From NCBI GenBank assembly GCA_963760965.1, contig CAVXEW010000008.1, positions 1 to 64,000 of the forward strand: a stretch of 64,000 nt of DNA, given 5' to 3'. This DNA is from Pararhizobium_B sp963760965 (GTDB lineage Bacteria; Pseudomonadota; Alphaproteobacteria; Rhizobiales; Rhizobiaceae). Position numbers and translations under genes: made by a program. The notes beneath the pieces are model-generated. The model was given only the letters and a program-made list of their open reading frames with translations. It was not told the DNA's origin and did not search any database. Shown piece by piece: positions 18,821 to 26,650 of the stretch (the stretch's first letter is position 1; each line of letters opens with the position of its first letter).

Positions 18821-19996
18821 CTATTCCACTTCATCGGCGGCTCGCGCTTCCGCCTCCTTGCGCACCGCCCGGCCCAGGACGAGCCGCTGGATCTCGGAAG
18901 TCCCCTCGTAGATCTCGAGGATCCGCTGGTCGCGGTAAAGACGCTCGACGGTCGCCGGCTTGCAGTAACCGAAGCCGCCCCAGATCTGCACGGCATGATC
19001 GGCGGCGCGGTGAGCGACTTCGGATGTGAGGAGCTTCGCCATTGCGCCGAGACCGGAGACGTCCTCGCCGGCATCGTAGGCCCGCGCGGCCTCGTAGAGC
19101 ATCATGCGGGCCGCCGAGATCTCGGTGACCATGTCGGCAAGCTTGAACGCGATGCCCTGGTTCTCGACGATCGGACGACCGAAGGCCGAGCGGGCGACGG
19201 CCCGGTCGGCGGCCTCCCGATAGGCTGCGAGCGCCAGGCCCATCGACTGCGCCGCGACCATGATCCGGCCGACATTGAGCGTCTGAAGCGCCAGTCGCAG
19301 CGCCCGGTTCAGTTCCCCGACCTGCGCCTCGGCCGGAACAAACGTGTCGAGCTTCAGGTTCGACGTCTGTGTGCCCCGGATGCCCATCTTGTCGGAAAGC
19401 TCGTCGATCTCGACGCCCTCGGCGTCCTTGTCGACCATGAAGGCGGAAATGCCTCGCCCGCCCGCCTGCGGGTCCGTCTTCGCAAAGACGACGTAATATT
19501 GCGAAGCACCGCCATTGCCGATCCAGAATTTCTCTCCTCGAACGCGCCAGCCGTCGTTCTCCCTGACGGCCGTCGCGGTGATGGCCGCGGCGTCCGAGCC
19601 GGTGCTGCGCTCCGAAAGCGCGAAACTGGTGCCGACGCCTTTCGCCATTTCCCCGAGATAGTGCTTCTTCTGCGCCTCGCTGCCGCCAAGCAGCACAGGG
19701 AAGGCGCCGAGCTGGCAGGCACACAGGATGGCGGCGGTCGACGAACAGCCCTGGCCGACCGCCTCGACGGCGCTGACGGTCGCCGTGAGGCTGGCGCCCT
19801 TGCCGCCATATGCCGTCGGAATGAACAGGCCCGCGAGACCGTTCTCGACCATCACCTCGATGTTTTCCCAGGGGTAGCGCTGGTCCCGGTCGAGTTCGGC
19901 TGCAAGCGGCGCGAAATGCTTGCCCGTCAGCTCGCTTGCGACGGTCTGCCAGGTCTCGGCTTCGGAATCCAGTTTCGGCTGCCAGATGACGGCCAT
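18821..19996 (-). CDS. Acyl-CoA dehydrogenase (canonical)
   Basis: FAD-dependent acyl-CoA dehydrogenase of 391 residues with a complete set of features. It has GTSFALSERSTGSDAAAITA (substrate/FAD loop), WIGNGGASQYYVVFAKTD, GRIMVAAQSMGLALAAY, IWGGFGYCKPATVERLYRDQ and the C-terminal IYEGTSEIQR, in which Glu-364 is the expected catalytic base. It would introduce the alpha-beta double bond and pass electrons to ETF. It lies between livM (10 bp) and tetR (2 bp) in the leftward operon. Confidence 0.93.
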   Translation of the reverse strand: MAVIWQPKLDSEAETWQTVASELTGKHFAPLAAELDRDQRYPWENIEVMVENGLAGLFIPTAYGGKGASLTATVSAVEAVGQGCSSTAAILCACQLGAFPVLLGGSEAQKKHYLGEMAKGVGTSFALSERSTGSDAAAITATAVRENDGWRVRGEKFWIGNGGASQYYVVFAKTDPQAGGRGISAFMVDKDAEGVEIDELSDKMGIRGTQTSNLKLDTFVPAEAQVGELNRALRLALQTLNVGRIMVAAQSMGLALAAYREAADRAVARSAFGRPIVENQGIAFKLADMVTEISAARMMLYEAARAYDAGEDVSGLGAMAKLLTSEVAHRAADHAVQIWGGFGYCKPATVERLYRDQRILEIYEGTSEIQRLVLGRAVRKEAEARAADEVE

Positions 19997-20006
19997 GGTC
20001 TCTCTC

Positions 20007-20978
20007 CTATGATGTCTTTCTCGAAAGGCCCGCGGCCGGCCGTCGGCGAAGCTTTCTGACGATGTCGATGCCCAGGCCGGCCACGCCGCGGGGAAGGAAG
20101 GAAAGCGTCAGGATCAGGGCGCCGCCGAGGATGATCTCGTCCACGTAGGCGCCGAACGACAGGAACTTCTCCTGCAGGAGAATGAGGGCGACACCGGCCA
20201 GCGGCGCCAGCAGCATCCGGCGCCCGACGAGGACCACCGCCGTCAGCATCAGGATGAGGAAGTAGGTGTCCAGCACATCCGCGCTGATATAGGCCCGCTG
20301 GTAGGCGTAGAGCCAGCCGGCCGATGCGCTGATGGGAGCGGACACCATGAAGACCTGGATGCGCACGCGCTGCGGATCGATGCCGGACATCGTCGCCAGC
20401 CGGCTGTTGAGATGCACCGTCATGGCTGCCTGGCCGAGCCTCGAACGGCGAAAGGCGCCGACAAGGTAGATCGTCGCCAGAAGGAGCAGATAAGCGACGG
20501 GCCAGAGTCCCTTGTCTCCCGTGGCGGTGTAGCCGCCGAACGCGAAGAGGGGAATTCCGCTGAGACCGTCCGAACCGCCCAGGAACGACCAGTTCGCGGC
20601 GAAGGTGGTGGCCACGACCGTCACGGCATAGGTGACGAGCGAGAAGACGAAGGCGCGCAGGCGCAGCGTGATCAGCCCGACGACCAGCGCAAGCACGAGG
20701 CTCGCCAGCGTCGTCGCGACGAAACAGGCGAGCGGGCCGAGATCTGTCCCCGTCGAGACGAGCGCGGTGGTGTACGCGCCGGTCGCGAAGAAGACCGTCT
20801 GGGCAAGACTCACCTCGCCCAGATCCGAAACGATGATGTCGAGCCCGTAGGACATCACGGCGAAGATCGCGATCAGGACCAGGGCGCTGAAGACGATGCC
20901 GCCGCCGCCGAGGATCCACGGCAGGAAGAAGCCTGCGACCGCAAGCACGGCTGCCGCGGAAAGGCCGCCCGCCGCCAT
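20007..20978 (-). CDS. livM: LivM-type branched-chain/aromatic ABC permease
   Basis: 323-residue inner-membrane permease of the hydrophobic-amino-acid (HAAT) importer family with about nine hydrophobic segments. It has the LivM signature region VMSYGLDIIVSDLGEVSLAQ and later NSRLATMSGIDPQRVRIQVF. HAAT systems also import aromatic and terpenoid-type acids. A much longer open frame runs upstream to 22115, but it only crosses livH and livF in another phase. The ATG at 20978 overlaps the livH stop by one base, so this start is secure. Confidence 0.92.
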   Translation of the reverse strand: MAAGGLSAAAVLAVAGFFLPWILGGGGIVFSALVLIAIFAVMSYGLDIIVSDLGEVSLAQTVFFATGAYTTALVSTGTDLGPLACFVATTLASLVLALVVGLITLRLRAFVFSLVTYAVTVVATTFAANWSFLGGSDGLSGIPLFAFGGYTATGDKGLWPVAYLLLLATIYLVGAFRRSRLGQAAMTVHLNSRLATMSGIDPQRVRIQVFMVSAPISASAGWLYAYQRAYISADVLDTYFLILMLTAVVLVGRRMLLAPLAGVALILLQEKFLSFGAYVDEIILGGALILTLSFLPRGVAGLGIDIVRKLRRRPAAGLSRKTS

Positions 20979-21844
20979 CACTGGCCTCCCGCCGTCGAAG
21001 CCAGGCCGCCGGGGCGGACCACCAGCACCGCGATGAGCACCGCGAAGGCCGCGGCCGTGGTATAGGCGGCCGAGACATAGGCGCCGAAGAACGCGGTGAA
21101 GAGGCCGAGCGCGATGCCCGCGACATAGCTTCCGGTAATGCTGCCGATTCCGCCGAGGACAACGACCACGAATGTCATGATCACCTCGTCGAAGCCCATG
21201 GACGTCAGGATCGGCGTGCGCGGTGCGACGAGCGCGGCAGCCAGCGCGACGGCCGCGCCCTCGAACGCGAAAATGCCTAGATAGACCTTCTTGACGTCGA
21301 TGCCGGCCAGCTGGGCGAGCTTCGGGTCCTCCGCCACCATGCGGGCGAGCCGGCCGAGGCGCGTGCGCTCCATGACGAGCTTGAGCGCCAGAAAGACGAC
21401 GATGGTGACGACGACGATCGCCACGTCCTGGTAGGTGAACCAGAGCGACCCGACATAGACGTTCCGAGTGGAAAGCGGCGTGTTGAGGATCTGGCCCGTC
21501 GAACCGAAGAGCAGCGAGGCGACGCCGCCGAGAACATGGCCGAAGCCGAGAGTGACGATCATGATGGAAACGAGATCCTGCCTGATCGTCAGCTGCAGCA
21601 TGATGCGCTGCATCAGGTAGCCGATCACGATCCCGACGACCATCGAGACCGGCACCGCGACGACATAGGGCAGGCCGTACTCGGCCATCACCCACCATGT
21701 CGTGAACGCTCCAAGCATGTACATCTGGCCGTGCCCGAAATTGACCAGCTTCGCAACGCCCAGCAGCACCGTCCAGCCGATCGCCACGAGTGCGTAGGCG
21801 TGGCCGAGGACGAGACCGTTGATGATCTGCTGCCCGACATTCAT
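20978..21844 (-). CDS. livH: LivH-type ABC permease
   Basis: 288 residues, partner of LivM, with about eight hydrophobic segments. The family start GQQIINGLVLGHAYALVAIG and LGVAKLVNFGHGQMYMLGAF are present, as are ARMVAEDPKLAQLAGIDVKK (the EAA-like coupling loop) and VVVLGGIGSITGSYVAGIAL near the C terminus. It overlaps livF by four bases (ATGA) and livM by one base, as expected for subunits made in fixed ratio. Confidence 0.93.
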   Translation of the reverse strand: MNVGQQIINGLVLGHAYALVAIGWTVLLGVAKLVNFGHGQMYMLGAFTTWWVMAEYGLPYVVAVPVSMVVGIVIGYLMQRIMLQLTIRQDLVSIMIVTLGFGHVLGGVASLLFGSTGQILNTPLSTRNVYVGSLWFTYQDVAIVVVTIVVFLALKLVMERTRLGRLARMVAEDPKLAQLAGIDVKKVYLGIFAFEGAAVALAAALVAPRTPILTSMGFDEVIMTFVVVVLGGIGSITGSYVAGIALGLFTAFFGAYVSAAYTTAAAFAVLIAVLVVRPGGLASTAGGQ

Positions 21845-22578
21845 CCGCGTTGTGCTCCCAGATAGGCTTCCGCAATTCGCGGATTTCCGCGCATGTCCTT
21901 CGCCGGGCCTTCGAGAACGATGCGGCCACGTTCGAGAAGGACGAGACGATGCACGGCTTCGAGGGCGGCACGTACGTTTTGCTCGACGAGCAGGACGGCA
22001 AGCCCGTCTTCCACGAGTTCGCGAATGGTCTCCAGAACCGATGCGACAAGGCGCGGAGCCAGCCCGATCGACGGTTCGTCGAGCAGCAGGGCCCGGGGAG
22101 CGAGCCGGAGGGCACGGGCGATGCCCAGCATCTGCCGTTCGCCGCCGGAGAGCTGCCCTCCGAGGTGGTTCCGTCTTGCCTTCAGGTTCGGAAACAGCGC
22201 GAAGACGTCATCGAGCGAGTAGACCCGTCGCCCTTCCGCGCTTGCAGGGTCGGCGACATGAAGCAGGTTCTCCTCGACCGACATCTCGGAAAAAATGAGC
22301 TTGGTTTCCGGGATAAGCAGCAAACCGAGCCCCACGCGCCTGTGCGTCGGCAGACGCGAGACGTCGGTGCCCGAAAGACCGATGCTGCCCGAGACCTTTG
22401 GCGACCCCCGAGACCAGCCGAGAGCGGCATTGACGAGCGTCGTCTTGCCGGCCCCGTTTGCGCCGACGACTCCGACCAGTTCGCCGGCACCGACCGAAAG
22501 CCGGGAAACGGAGAGTGCGCGGTTGCCGCCGTAGAGGACGTCGAGGTCCTCGATCGAAAGAACGGGCCGCTCGCTCAT
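21841..22578 (-). CDS. livF: LivF-type ABC ATPase
   Basis: 245-residue cytoplasmic ATPase. Walker A GANGAGKTTL, signature LSGGERQMLGIARAL and Walker B ALLLDEPSIGL are followed by the switch His equivalent after VLLVEQNV (Gln-Asn, as is normal in LivF). The LIPETKLIFSEMSVEENLL segment is characteristic of LivF rather than LivG. The ATG at 22578 overlaps the end of livG. A longer in-phase frame upstream is antisense noise across livG. Confidence 0.93.
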   Translation of the reverse strand: MSERPVLSIEDLDVLYGGNRALSVSRLSVGAGELVGVVGANGAGKTTLVNAALGWSRGSPKVSGSIGLSGTDVSRLPTHRRVGLGLLLIPETKLIFSEMSVEENLLHVADPASAEGRRVYSLDDVFALFPNLKARRNHLGGQLSGGERQMLGIARALRLAPRALLLDEPSIGLAPRLVASVLETIRELVEDGLAVLLVEQNVRAALEAVHRLVLLERGRIVLEGPAKDMRGNPRIAEAYLGAQRG

Positions 22579-23354
22579 TCCGCCCGCCCCAGATAGGCCT
22601 CGAGCACCGCGTGATCGTTCTGGATCTCGTCGGGCGTCCCGCAGGCGAGCATCCGGCCCTGGTCGAGGACCAGGATGCGGTCGGTCACCTTCATGATGAG
22701 GTCCATGTGGTGCTCGATCACAACGAGCGCCATGCCCTCGCGCTTCAACGCGCCCATCAGTTCTATGAGCCTGTGCATGTCTTCGCCGCCGAGGCCTGCC
22801 GCCGGCTCGTCGAGCATGAGGATCCGCGCTCCGGTTCCGTGCGCCAGCGCGATCGACAGCATGCGCTGCGTGCCGTAGGGGATCTCGGTTGGATACTGCC
22901 CGTGGAAAGTTTCCGGCACGCCCATGCGGACGAGGATCTCGCCGGCCCTTCGGCGGAGCTCCGCGGATCGCCGCCGCTCGCCGAACGGCCGGAACACGCA
23001 CCCGGCAAGTCCTGTCCCACATTCGTGCTGCATGACAGCGACCATGTTGTCTGCGACCGTCAGGTTGTCGAAGAAGGCGTTTTGCTGGAAGGCCCGCCGC
23101 AGGCCGCGTTCGGCCAGGCGGTGCGGCGGGACATTCGTTACGTCCTCCCCGGCGATGAAGACCGTGCCATGGCGGCTGACCAGGTTGGTCACGGCGTTGT
23201 AGCAGGTGCTCTTGCCGGCTCCGTTGGGGCCGATGATCCCGAGGATCTCACCGGCCCCGACGTTCCACGTCACGTCCTCGAGGGCGACCAGCGCCCCGAA
23301 GGAGACGCCCAGGCCTTCCACGCGCAATGCGGCGCTACTCGACGCGGGCGTCAC
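22575..23354 (-). CDS. livG: LivG-type ABC ATPase
   Basis: 259-residue second ATPase of the importer. Walker A is GPNGAGKSTCYN, the FQQNAFFDNLTVADNM Q-loop region is typical of LivG, and Walker B is ILMLDEPAAGL followed by IEHHMDLIM with the switch His. The signature is unusual: IPYGTQRMLSIALAH stands where LSYGQQR-like sequence is normal, as in other LivG proteins. It is nine bases downstream of livJ and overlaps livF. Confidence 0.92.
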   Translation of the reverse strand: MTPASSSAALRVEGLGVSFGALVALEDVTWNVGAGEILGIIGPNGAGKSTCYNAVTNLVSRHGTVFIAGEDVTNVPPHRLAERGLRRAFQQNAFFDNLTVADNMVAVMQHECGTGLAGCVFRPFGERRRSAELRRRAGEILVRMGVPETFHGQYPTEIPYGTQRMLSIALAHGTGARILMLDEPAAGLGGEDMHRLIELMGALKREGMALVVIEHHMDLIMKVTDRILVLDQGRMLACGTPDEIQNDHAVLEAYLGRAE

Positions 23355-23363
23355 GGCCGGGCC

Positions 23364-24512
23364 TCACTTGTCGCCGGACTGGATGACGATCTTCTGGTCC
23401 TTCACCGTGAAGAGGTAGTAGCTGCTCTTCATCTGACCGCTGGGCTCGAAGGAGACGTCCCCGAAGATGGTGTCCTTGAACGAGCCGCCGCGGATCCTCT
23501 TGGCGACCTTCTCCTTGTCGAGCGACTTCACCTCGTTGGCTGCCTTCGCCCAGATCTGCAGGGACGCCGCCCCAAGCGCCATGAACTTGTCCGGCGTCGT
23601 CTTGAACATCTTCTGGGTCTGCTTCATGAACGCCTGGTTCGAGGGGTTGGACTTGAACGGCTCGACTTCGGGAAAATAGATGTCCGCCCCGACAACGCCG
23701 TTCGCAGCGTCGCCCGCCACCTTGATGACGCTGGGCGCGACGGTTCCGACGGCCGTCACGAGCGTCCCGGGAAGGCGGCTTTGACGCGCCTGCCGCATCA
23801 GCGCCGGCAGGCCGAGGCCTTCATTGGCGTTGATCGCGATCGTCAGGTCCGGATTGGCGGCCTTGACGTTTGAAAGCTGGACGCGGAAATCGGCCTGCTT
23901 GAACGGAAATTTCTCCTCGGCAACCTTCTTGTAGTCGTAGTTCATCTTCTTGAGCTGCGCCTCGATCGATTCCTGCGCACCGTTCCCGTAGGCGTCGTTC
24001 TCGGTCAGGAAGGCGATCCGCTTCTTGCCGGTACCCGCAATGTACTTGGCGATGACCGCGCCATCCTGGGCGTTGGAACTGTTGAGCCGGATCGGCAGGG
24101 GATTGCCTTTGCCCGACAGGATCGGGTCGGCCTTCGAGATCGCCGTGATGTCGGTGATGCCCGCCCGGCTGATGACCGGCTGCTCCGCCAGGGTCACCGG
24201 ACTGTTCCAGCCCTCGATGATGACCGAAACGCCTTGCGAGACCAGGTCGTTGGCGCGCGAGACGCCGACGGCGGGCGTGGACTGGTCGTCGCGCGAGATG
24301 ATTTCGAGCTTGCGGCCGAGCACTCCGCCATTGTCGTTGATCATGGCGGCCATGGCCTTGATGGCATCGGTGACATGCTGACCCTGAGGCCCTGCACCAC
24401 CGCTGAGCGGGAAGATCGTTCCCACCTTGATCGGACCGTCCTGAGCCTGCGCGGAGACCATCGAAGCAGCGGCGAGCGCCGCCGCGAAGGCGGCTGTCTG
24501 CCAGAGTTTCAT
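23364..24512 (-). CDS. LivJ/LivK-type periplasmic binding protein
   Basis: 382-residue periplasmic receptor. It has a Sec signal peptide (about residues 1-23, cleavage after SAQAQ) and the type I fold of HAAT receptors: IKVGTIFPLSGGAGPQGQHV, then VLGRKLEIISRDDQSTP, then GWNSPVTLAEQPVIS. It is the first gene of the leftward operon, so its own promoter drives liv transport, activation genes and tetR. The company of a PaaK-type ligase and CoA transferases suggests the ligand is a carboxylic acid rather than leucine. Confidence 0.9.
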   Translation of the reverse strand: MKLWQTAAFAAALAAASMVSAQAQDGPIKVGTIFPLSGGAGPQGQHVTDAIKAMAAMINDNGGVLGRKLEIISRDDQSTPAVGVSRANDLVSQGVSVIIEGWNSPVTLAEQPVISRAGITDITAISKADPILSGKGNPLPIRLNSSNAQDGAVIAKYIAGTGKKRIAFLTENDAYGNGAQESIEAQLKKMNYDYKKVAEEKFPFKQADFRVQLSNVKAANPDLTIAINANEGLGLPALMRQARQSRLPGTLVTAVGTVAPSVIKVAGDAANGVVGADIYFPEVEPFKSNPSNQAFMKQTQKMFKTTPDKFMALGAASLQIWAKAANEVKSLDKEKVAKRIRGGSFKDTIFGDVSFEPSGQMKSSYYLFTVKDQKIVIQSGDK

Positions 24513-24542
24513 CGCAATTTCCTCCCTATACGACGACCTAAA

Positions 24543-24560
24543 ACATACCTATCAGTATGT
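24543..24560. promoter_or_regulatory. Putative TetR operator, livJ side
   Basis: A perfect interrupted inverted repeat, ACATAC-CTATCA-GTATGT, 31 bases before the livJ ATG (24512). It shares TCAGTATGT, ATAC and overall length with the repeat at 24830-24847 that precedes the divergent operon. Two matching dyads, one at each promoter side, with a tetR gene in one operon, are what a shared repressor would need. Binding is inferred. Confidence 0.7.
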
Positions 24561-24829
24561 GGCATGGTCAAGGGGGTAAAGCGCGCGGGGAAGCAAGGCA
24601 GGCAACGGCGCGAAACGCAAGCCTGCCCGACACAGGGCGCTGGCAGATGTCGTACAGAATTCCCGATTTTTGTTTTCTGTGCGCTATTACAATGGTTTAA
24701 ACTGTGCTACTTCCTTGAGGAAATGCCCGTTTCGGTGTGCTGGGCTGCAGACTTGGAGGTCTGCAATCCGTCCAAGACACCCTTCCGATGCTGGCACGAA
24801 CCCGGCGCAATCGCGAAAACCTGTTGCAA
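24561..24829. other. Divergent intergenic region with a hairpin
   Basis: No gene is supported here. The middle (about 24655-24715) is locally AT-rich, unlike the surroundings, as expected for the rightward promoter. A 7-bp stem TGCAGAC-TTGGAG-GTCTGCA lies at 24746-24765 and could fold in the leader RNA or be a further protein site. Confidence 0.5.
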
Positions 24830-24847
24830 AGATACTGTTCAGTATGT
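24830..24847. promoter_or_regulatory. Putative TetR operator, rightward operon side
   Basis: AGATAC-TGTTCA-GTATGT, an inverted repeat with one mismatch between arms, 26 bases before the enoyl-CoA hydratase ATG at 24874. It has the same 18-bp length and right arm as the livJ-side repeat at 24543-24560. Its inner part also reads as ATACTG-TT-CAGTAT, a symmetric core. A repressor here would block the start of the rightward transcript. Confidence 0.7.
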
Positions 24848-24873
24848 AGCTTTGCCGGCATCGGAGGAGACAG

Positions 24874-25674
24874 ATGCCGGATTCAACGCCAGAAGCGGAA
24901 GGACCCTTCGTTCTCGAGCGGGACGAAGAGATTGGCCATGTCCGGATCCTGCGCATCGACCGTCCCGGCGTGCGCAACGCGCTGAACGCGCCGGTGCTGG
25001 CGGCGCTTGCTGCGGCGTTGGCGCGTGCGGACGGAGACGAAAGCGTGCGAAGCATCGTTCTGACAGGCGGCGAGGAGGTCTTCTCCGCCGGCGCCGATAT
25101 CGACATGCTCGCCGGTCACTCGGCCTCCAGCTATCTCGAATTGGAGAACCGTGTAGCCTTCGATCGCATCCGCTCCGCCCGAAAGCCTGTCGTTGCGGCG
25201 GTCGCCGGCTATTGTCTCGGCGGAGGCTGCGAGATCGCCCTCGGTTGCGACTTCATCGTCGCGTCGGACAGCGCCCTGTTTGGTCAGCCGGAAATCAATC
25301 TCGGCTTCATCCCCGGTGCTGGCGGCACCCAGCTCTGGCAAAGGCGCACCGGCGCCGGGCCCCAGGCGGCTGCTGCCATGCGCGGCAGGACGATGGAAGC
25401 CTTCGCGGCCCGCAGGAGCGGGCTCGTTGACCAGGTCGTGCCGCAGGGCACCGTCGTGGCGGCGGCGACTGCGCTGGCCGCCGAACTCGCCGCCAAGGCG
25501 CCGCTTGCCTTGCGCGCGGCTAAGGCCTCCATGCGTTGCACCTGGTCGTCGCCGCTCAACGCCTCGCTCGACCATGAGGTGGCGTTGATGGCAGGGCTGC
25601 TTGGCACGCGCGATTCGAAGGAGGGCATCGCGGCCTTCCTCGAAAAGCGCCCGGCCAGCTTCGAGGGGCGCTGA
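24874..25674 (+). CDS. Enoyl-CoA hydratase/isomerase (crotonase)
   Basis: 266-residue crotonase. The oxyanion-hole and catalytic regions are intact: FSAGADIDMLAGHS, CLGGGCEIALGCDF with the first catalytic Glu, and GQPEINLGFIPGAGGTQ with the second. It would hydrate the enoyl-CoA produced by the acyl-CoA dehydrogenases. First gene of the rightward operon, preceded by the operator at 24830-24847; a GGAGGA ribosome site lies just before the ATG. Confidence 0.93.
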   Translation: MPDSTPEAEGPFVLERDEEIGHVRILRIDRPGVRNALNAPVLAALAAALARADGDESVRSIVLTGGEEVFSAGADIDMLAGHSASSYLELENRVAFDRIRSARKPVVAAVAGYCLGGGCEIALGCDFIVASDSALFGQPEINLGFIPGAGGTQLWQRRTGAGPQAAAAMRGRTMEAFAARRSGLVDQVVPQGTVVAAATALAAELAAKAPLALRAAKASMRCTWSSPLNASLDHEVALMAGLLGTRDSKEGIAAFLEKRPASFEGR

Positions 25675-25676
25675 CC

Positions 25677-26264
25677 GTGGGCGCGGACGCACTCCATGAA
25701 ATCGGGATCCTGCCGGAGGCGGGAGATGCCGCCGTGCTGCGGGCGACGCGTACGGCCATTCGGCAGGGGGCCGGCGTCCTTCACTTTTCCGGCGCCCTTG
25801 AAAAGGCTGCCGACGATCACGAAGCGTTCGTCGCCTGGATCGGAACGCTGGTCGAGGCGCGGCCGTTCCTGTGCGTGTCGGGCGGCGGAACCATCGGCTG
25901 CTACGGGCTGGCGCTGATTCTGGCTTGCGATCTCGCGGTGCTTTCTCCCGGTTCACGTTGCGAGGCCGACCTGCGCAGCGCGCCCGGCCTGGTCGCCCTT
26001 GCCCGCCGCCGCCTGGGCCATGCCGGCGCGCGGCGTTTGCTGTTCGGGGGCGCAGACCCCGTTCGAACTCTCGCGGAGTCCGGTGAGGTCGCGCTCGACG
26101 AGGCACCGGCCGCGGCGGCCAGGACGCGCGTGACGATCCTGGGAGGCGCCGCCGCTGCCGCCGGGCTTCGCGGCACTCTTCGCGCCGCCGAGGAACTCCC
26201 CTTCGCCGAGGCCTGCGAATTCGACGCATGGTCGCGAACATTGCACAAAGGAGGCTCGGCATGA
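25677..26264 (+). CDS. Degenerate crotonase-like protein without catalytic glutamates
   Basis: 195 residues from a GTG start (ribosome site GAGGGG). The middle has the crotonase outline: FLCVSGGGTIGCYGLALILA then CDLAVLSPGSRCEADLRSAP, aligning with the two catalytic segments. However, the glutamates are replaced by Cys/Tyr and Ala/Asp-containing sequence, and the protein is about 60 residues short. Hydratase activity is unlikely. It may be a structural or regulatory partner of the preceding crotonase. The stop overlaps the DUF35 gene start (ATGA), so it is translated with its neighbours and is not an isolated relic. Confidence 0.65.
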   Translation: MGADALHEIGILPEAGDAAVLRATRTAIRQGAGVLHFSGALEKAADDHEAFVAWIGTLVEARPFLCVSGGGTIGCYGLALILACDLAVLSPGSRCEADLRSAPGLVALARRRLGHAGARRLLFGGADPVRTLAESGEVALDEAPAAAARTRVTILGGAAAAAGLRGTLRAAEELPFAEACEFDAWSRTLHKGGSA

Positions 26265-26650
26265 GCACCGATCCAAGGTTCGACGGCCCCGGGCCGGACG
26301 CCATGTGGGGCGAGGAGCTGAAGGCAGGCCGGCTGTGCATCCAGTCGTGCGACCGGTGCGGGAGCGCGCAGTTTCCGCCAGCCCTCGTCTGCCGCACCTG
26401 CGGCGCCGCGTCTCCGAAGCTGGTGCAGGCGGACGGCCGCGGCAGCGTCTACAGCACGACAACGGTCCGCAGCCGCAGCGGTGACTACGACGTTTCGATC
26501 ATCGAACTGATCGAAGGCCCCCGTCTAATGAGCCGGGTCGAGTTGGTTGCGCCGGAAGACGTCCGCATCGGTCTTGCCGTTGTCGCCGGGATCGCCGTGG
26601 AAGGAGAAACGCCGGTGCTGGTCTTCAGGCCCGAGAGTTCGACCCGATGA
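26261..26650 (+). CDS. DUF35 (Zn-ribbon/OB-fold) protein
   Basis: 129-residue protein of the DUF35 family. A rubredoxin-like zinc ribbon, CDRCGSAQFPPALVCRTCG (about residues 26-44), is followed by an OB-fold domain (SVYSTTTVRSRSGDYDV to PVLVF). DUF35 proteins form complexes with thiolase-superfamily proteins and hold the CoA end of the substrate. The next gene overlaps it by four bases and encodes such a partner. Start at the ATG 26261, which overlaps the previous stop. Confidence 0.9.
   Translation: MSTDPRFDGPGPDAMWGEELKAGRLCIQSCDRCGSAQFPPALVCRTCGAASPKLVQADGRGSVYSTTTVRSRSGDYDVSIIELIEGPRLMSRVELVAPEDVRIGLAVVAGIAVEGETPVLVFRPESSTR

Noticed and set aside
20979..22115. N-terminal extension of LivM to 702 codons
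   Set aside because: The extension crosses livH and livF in another phase; the ATG overlapping the livH stop is the natural start.
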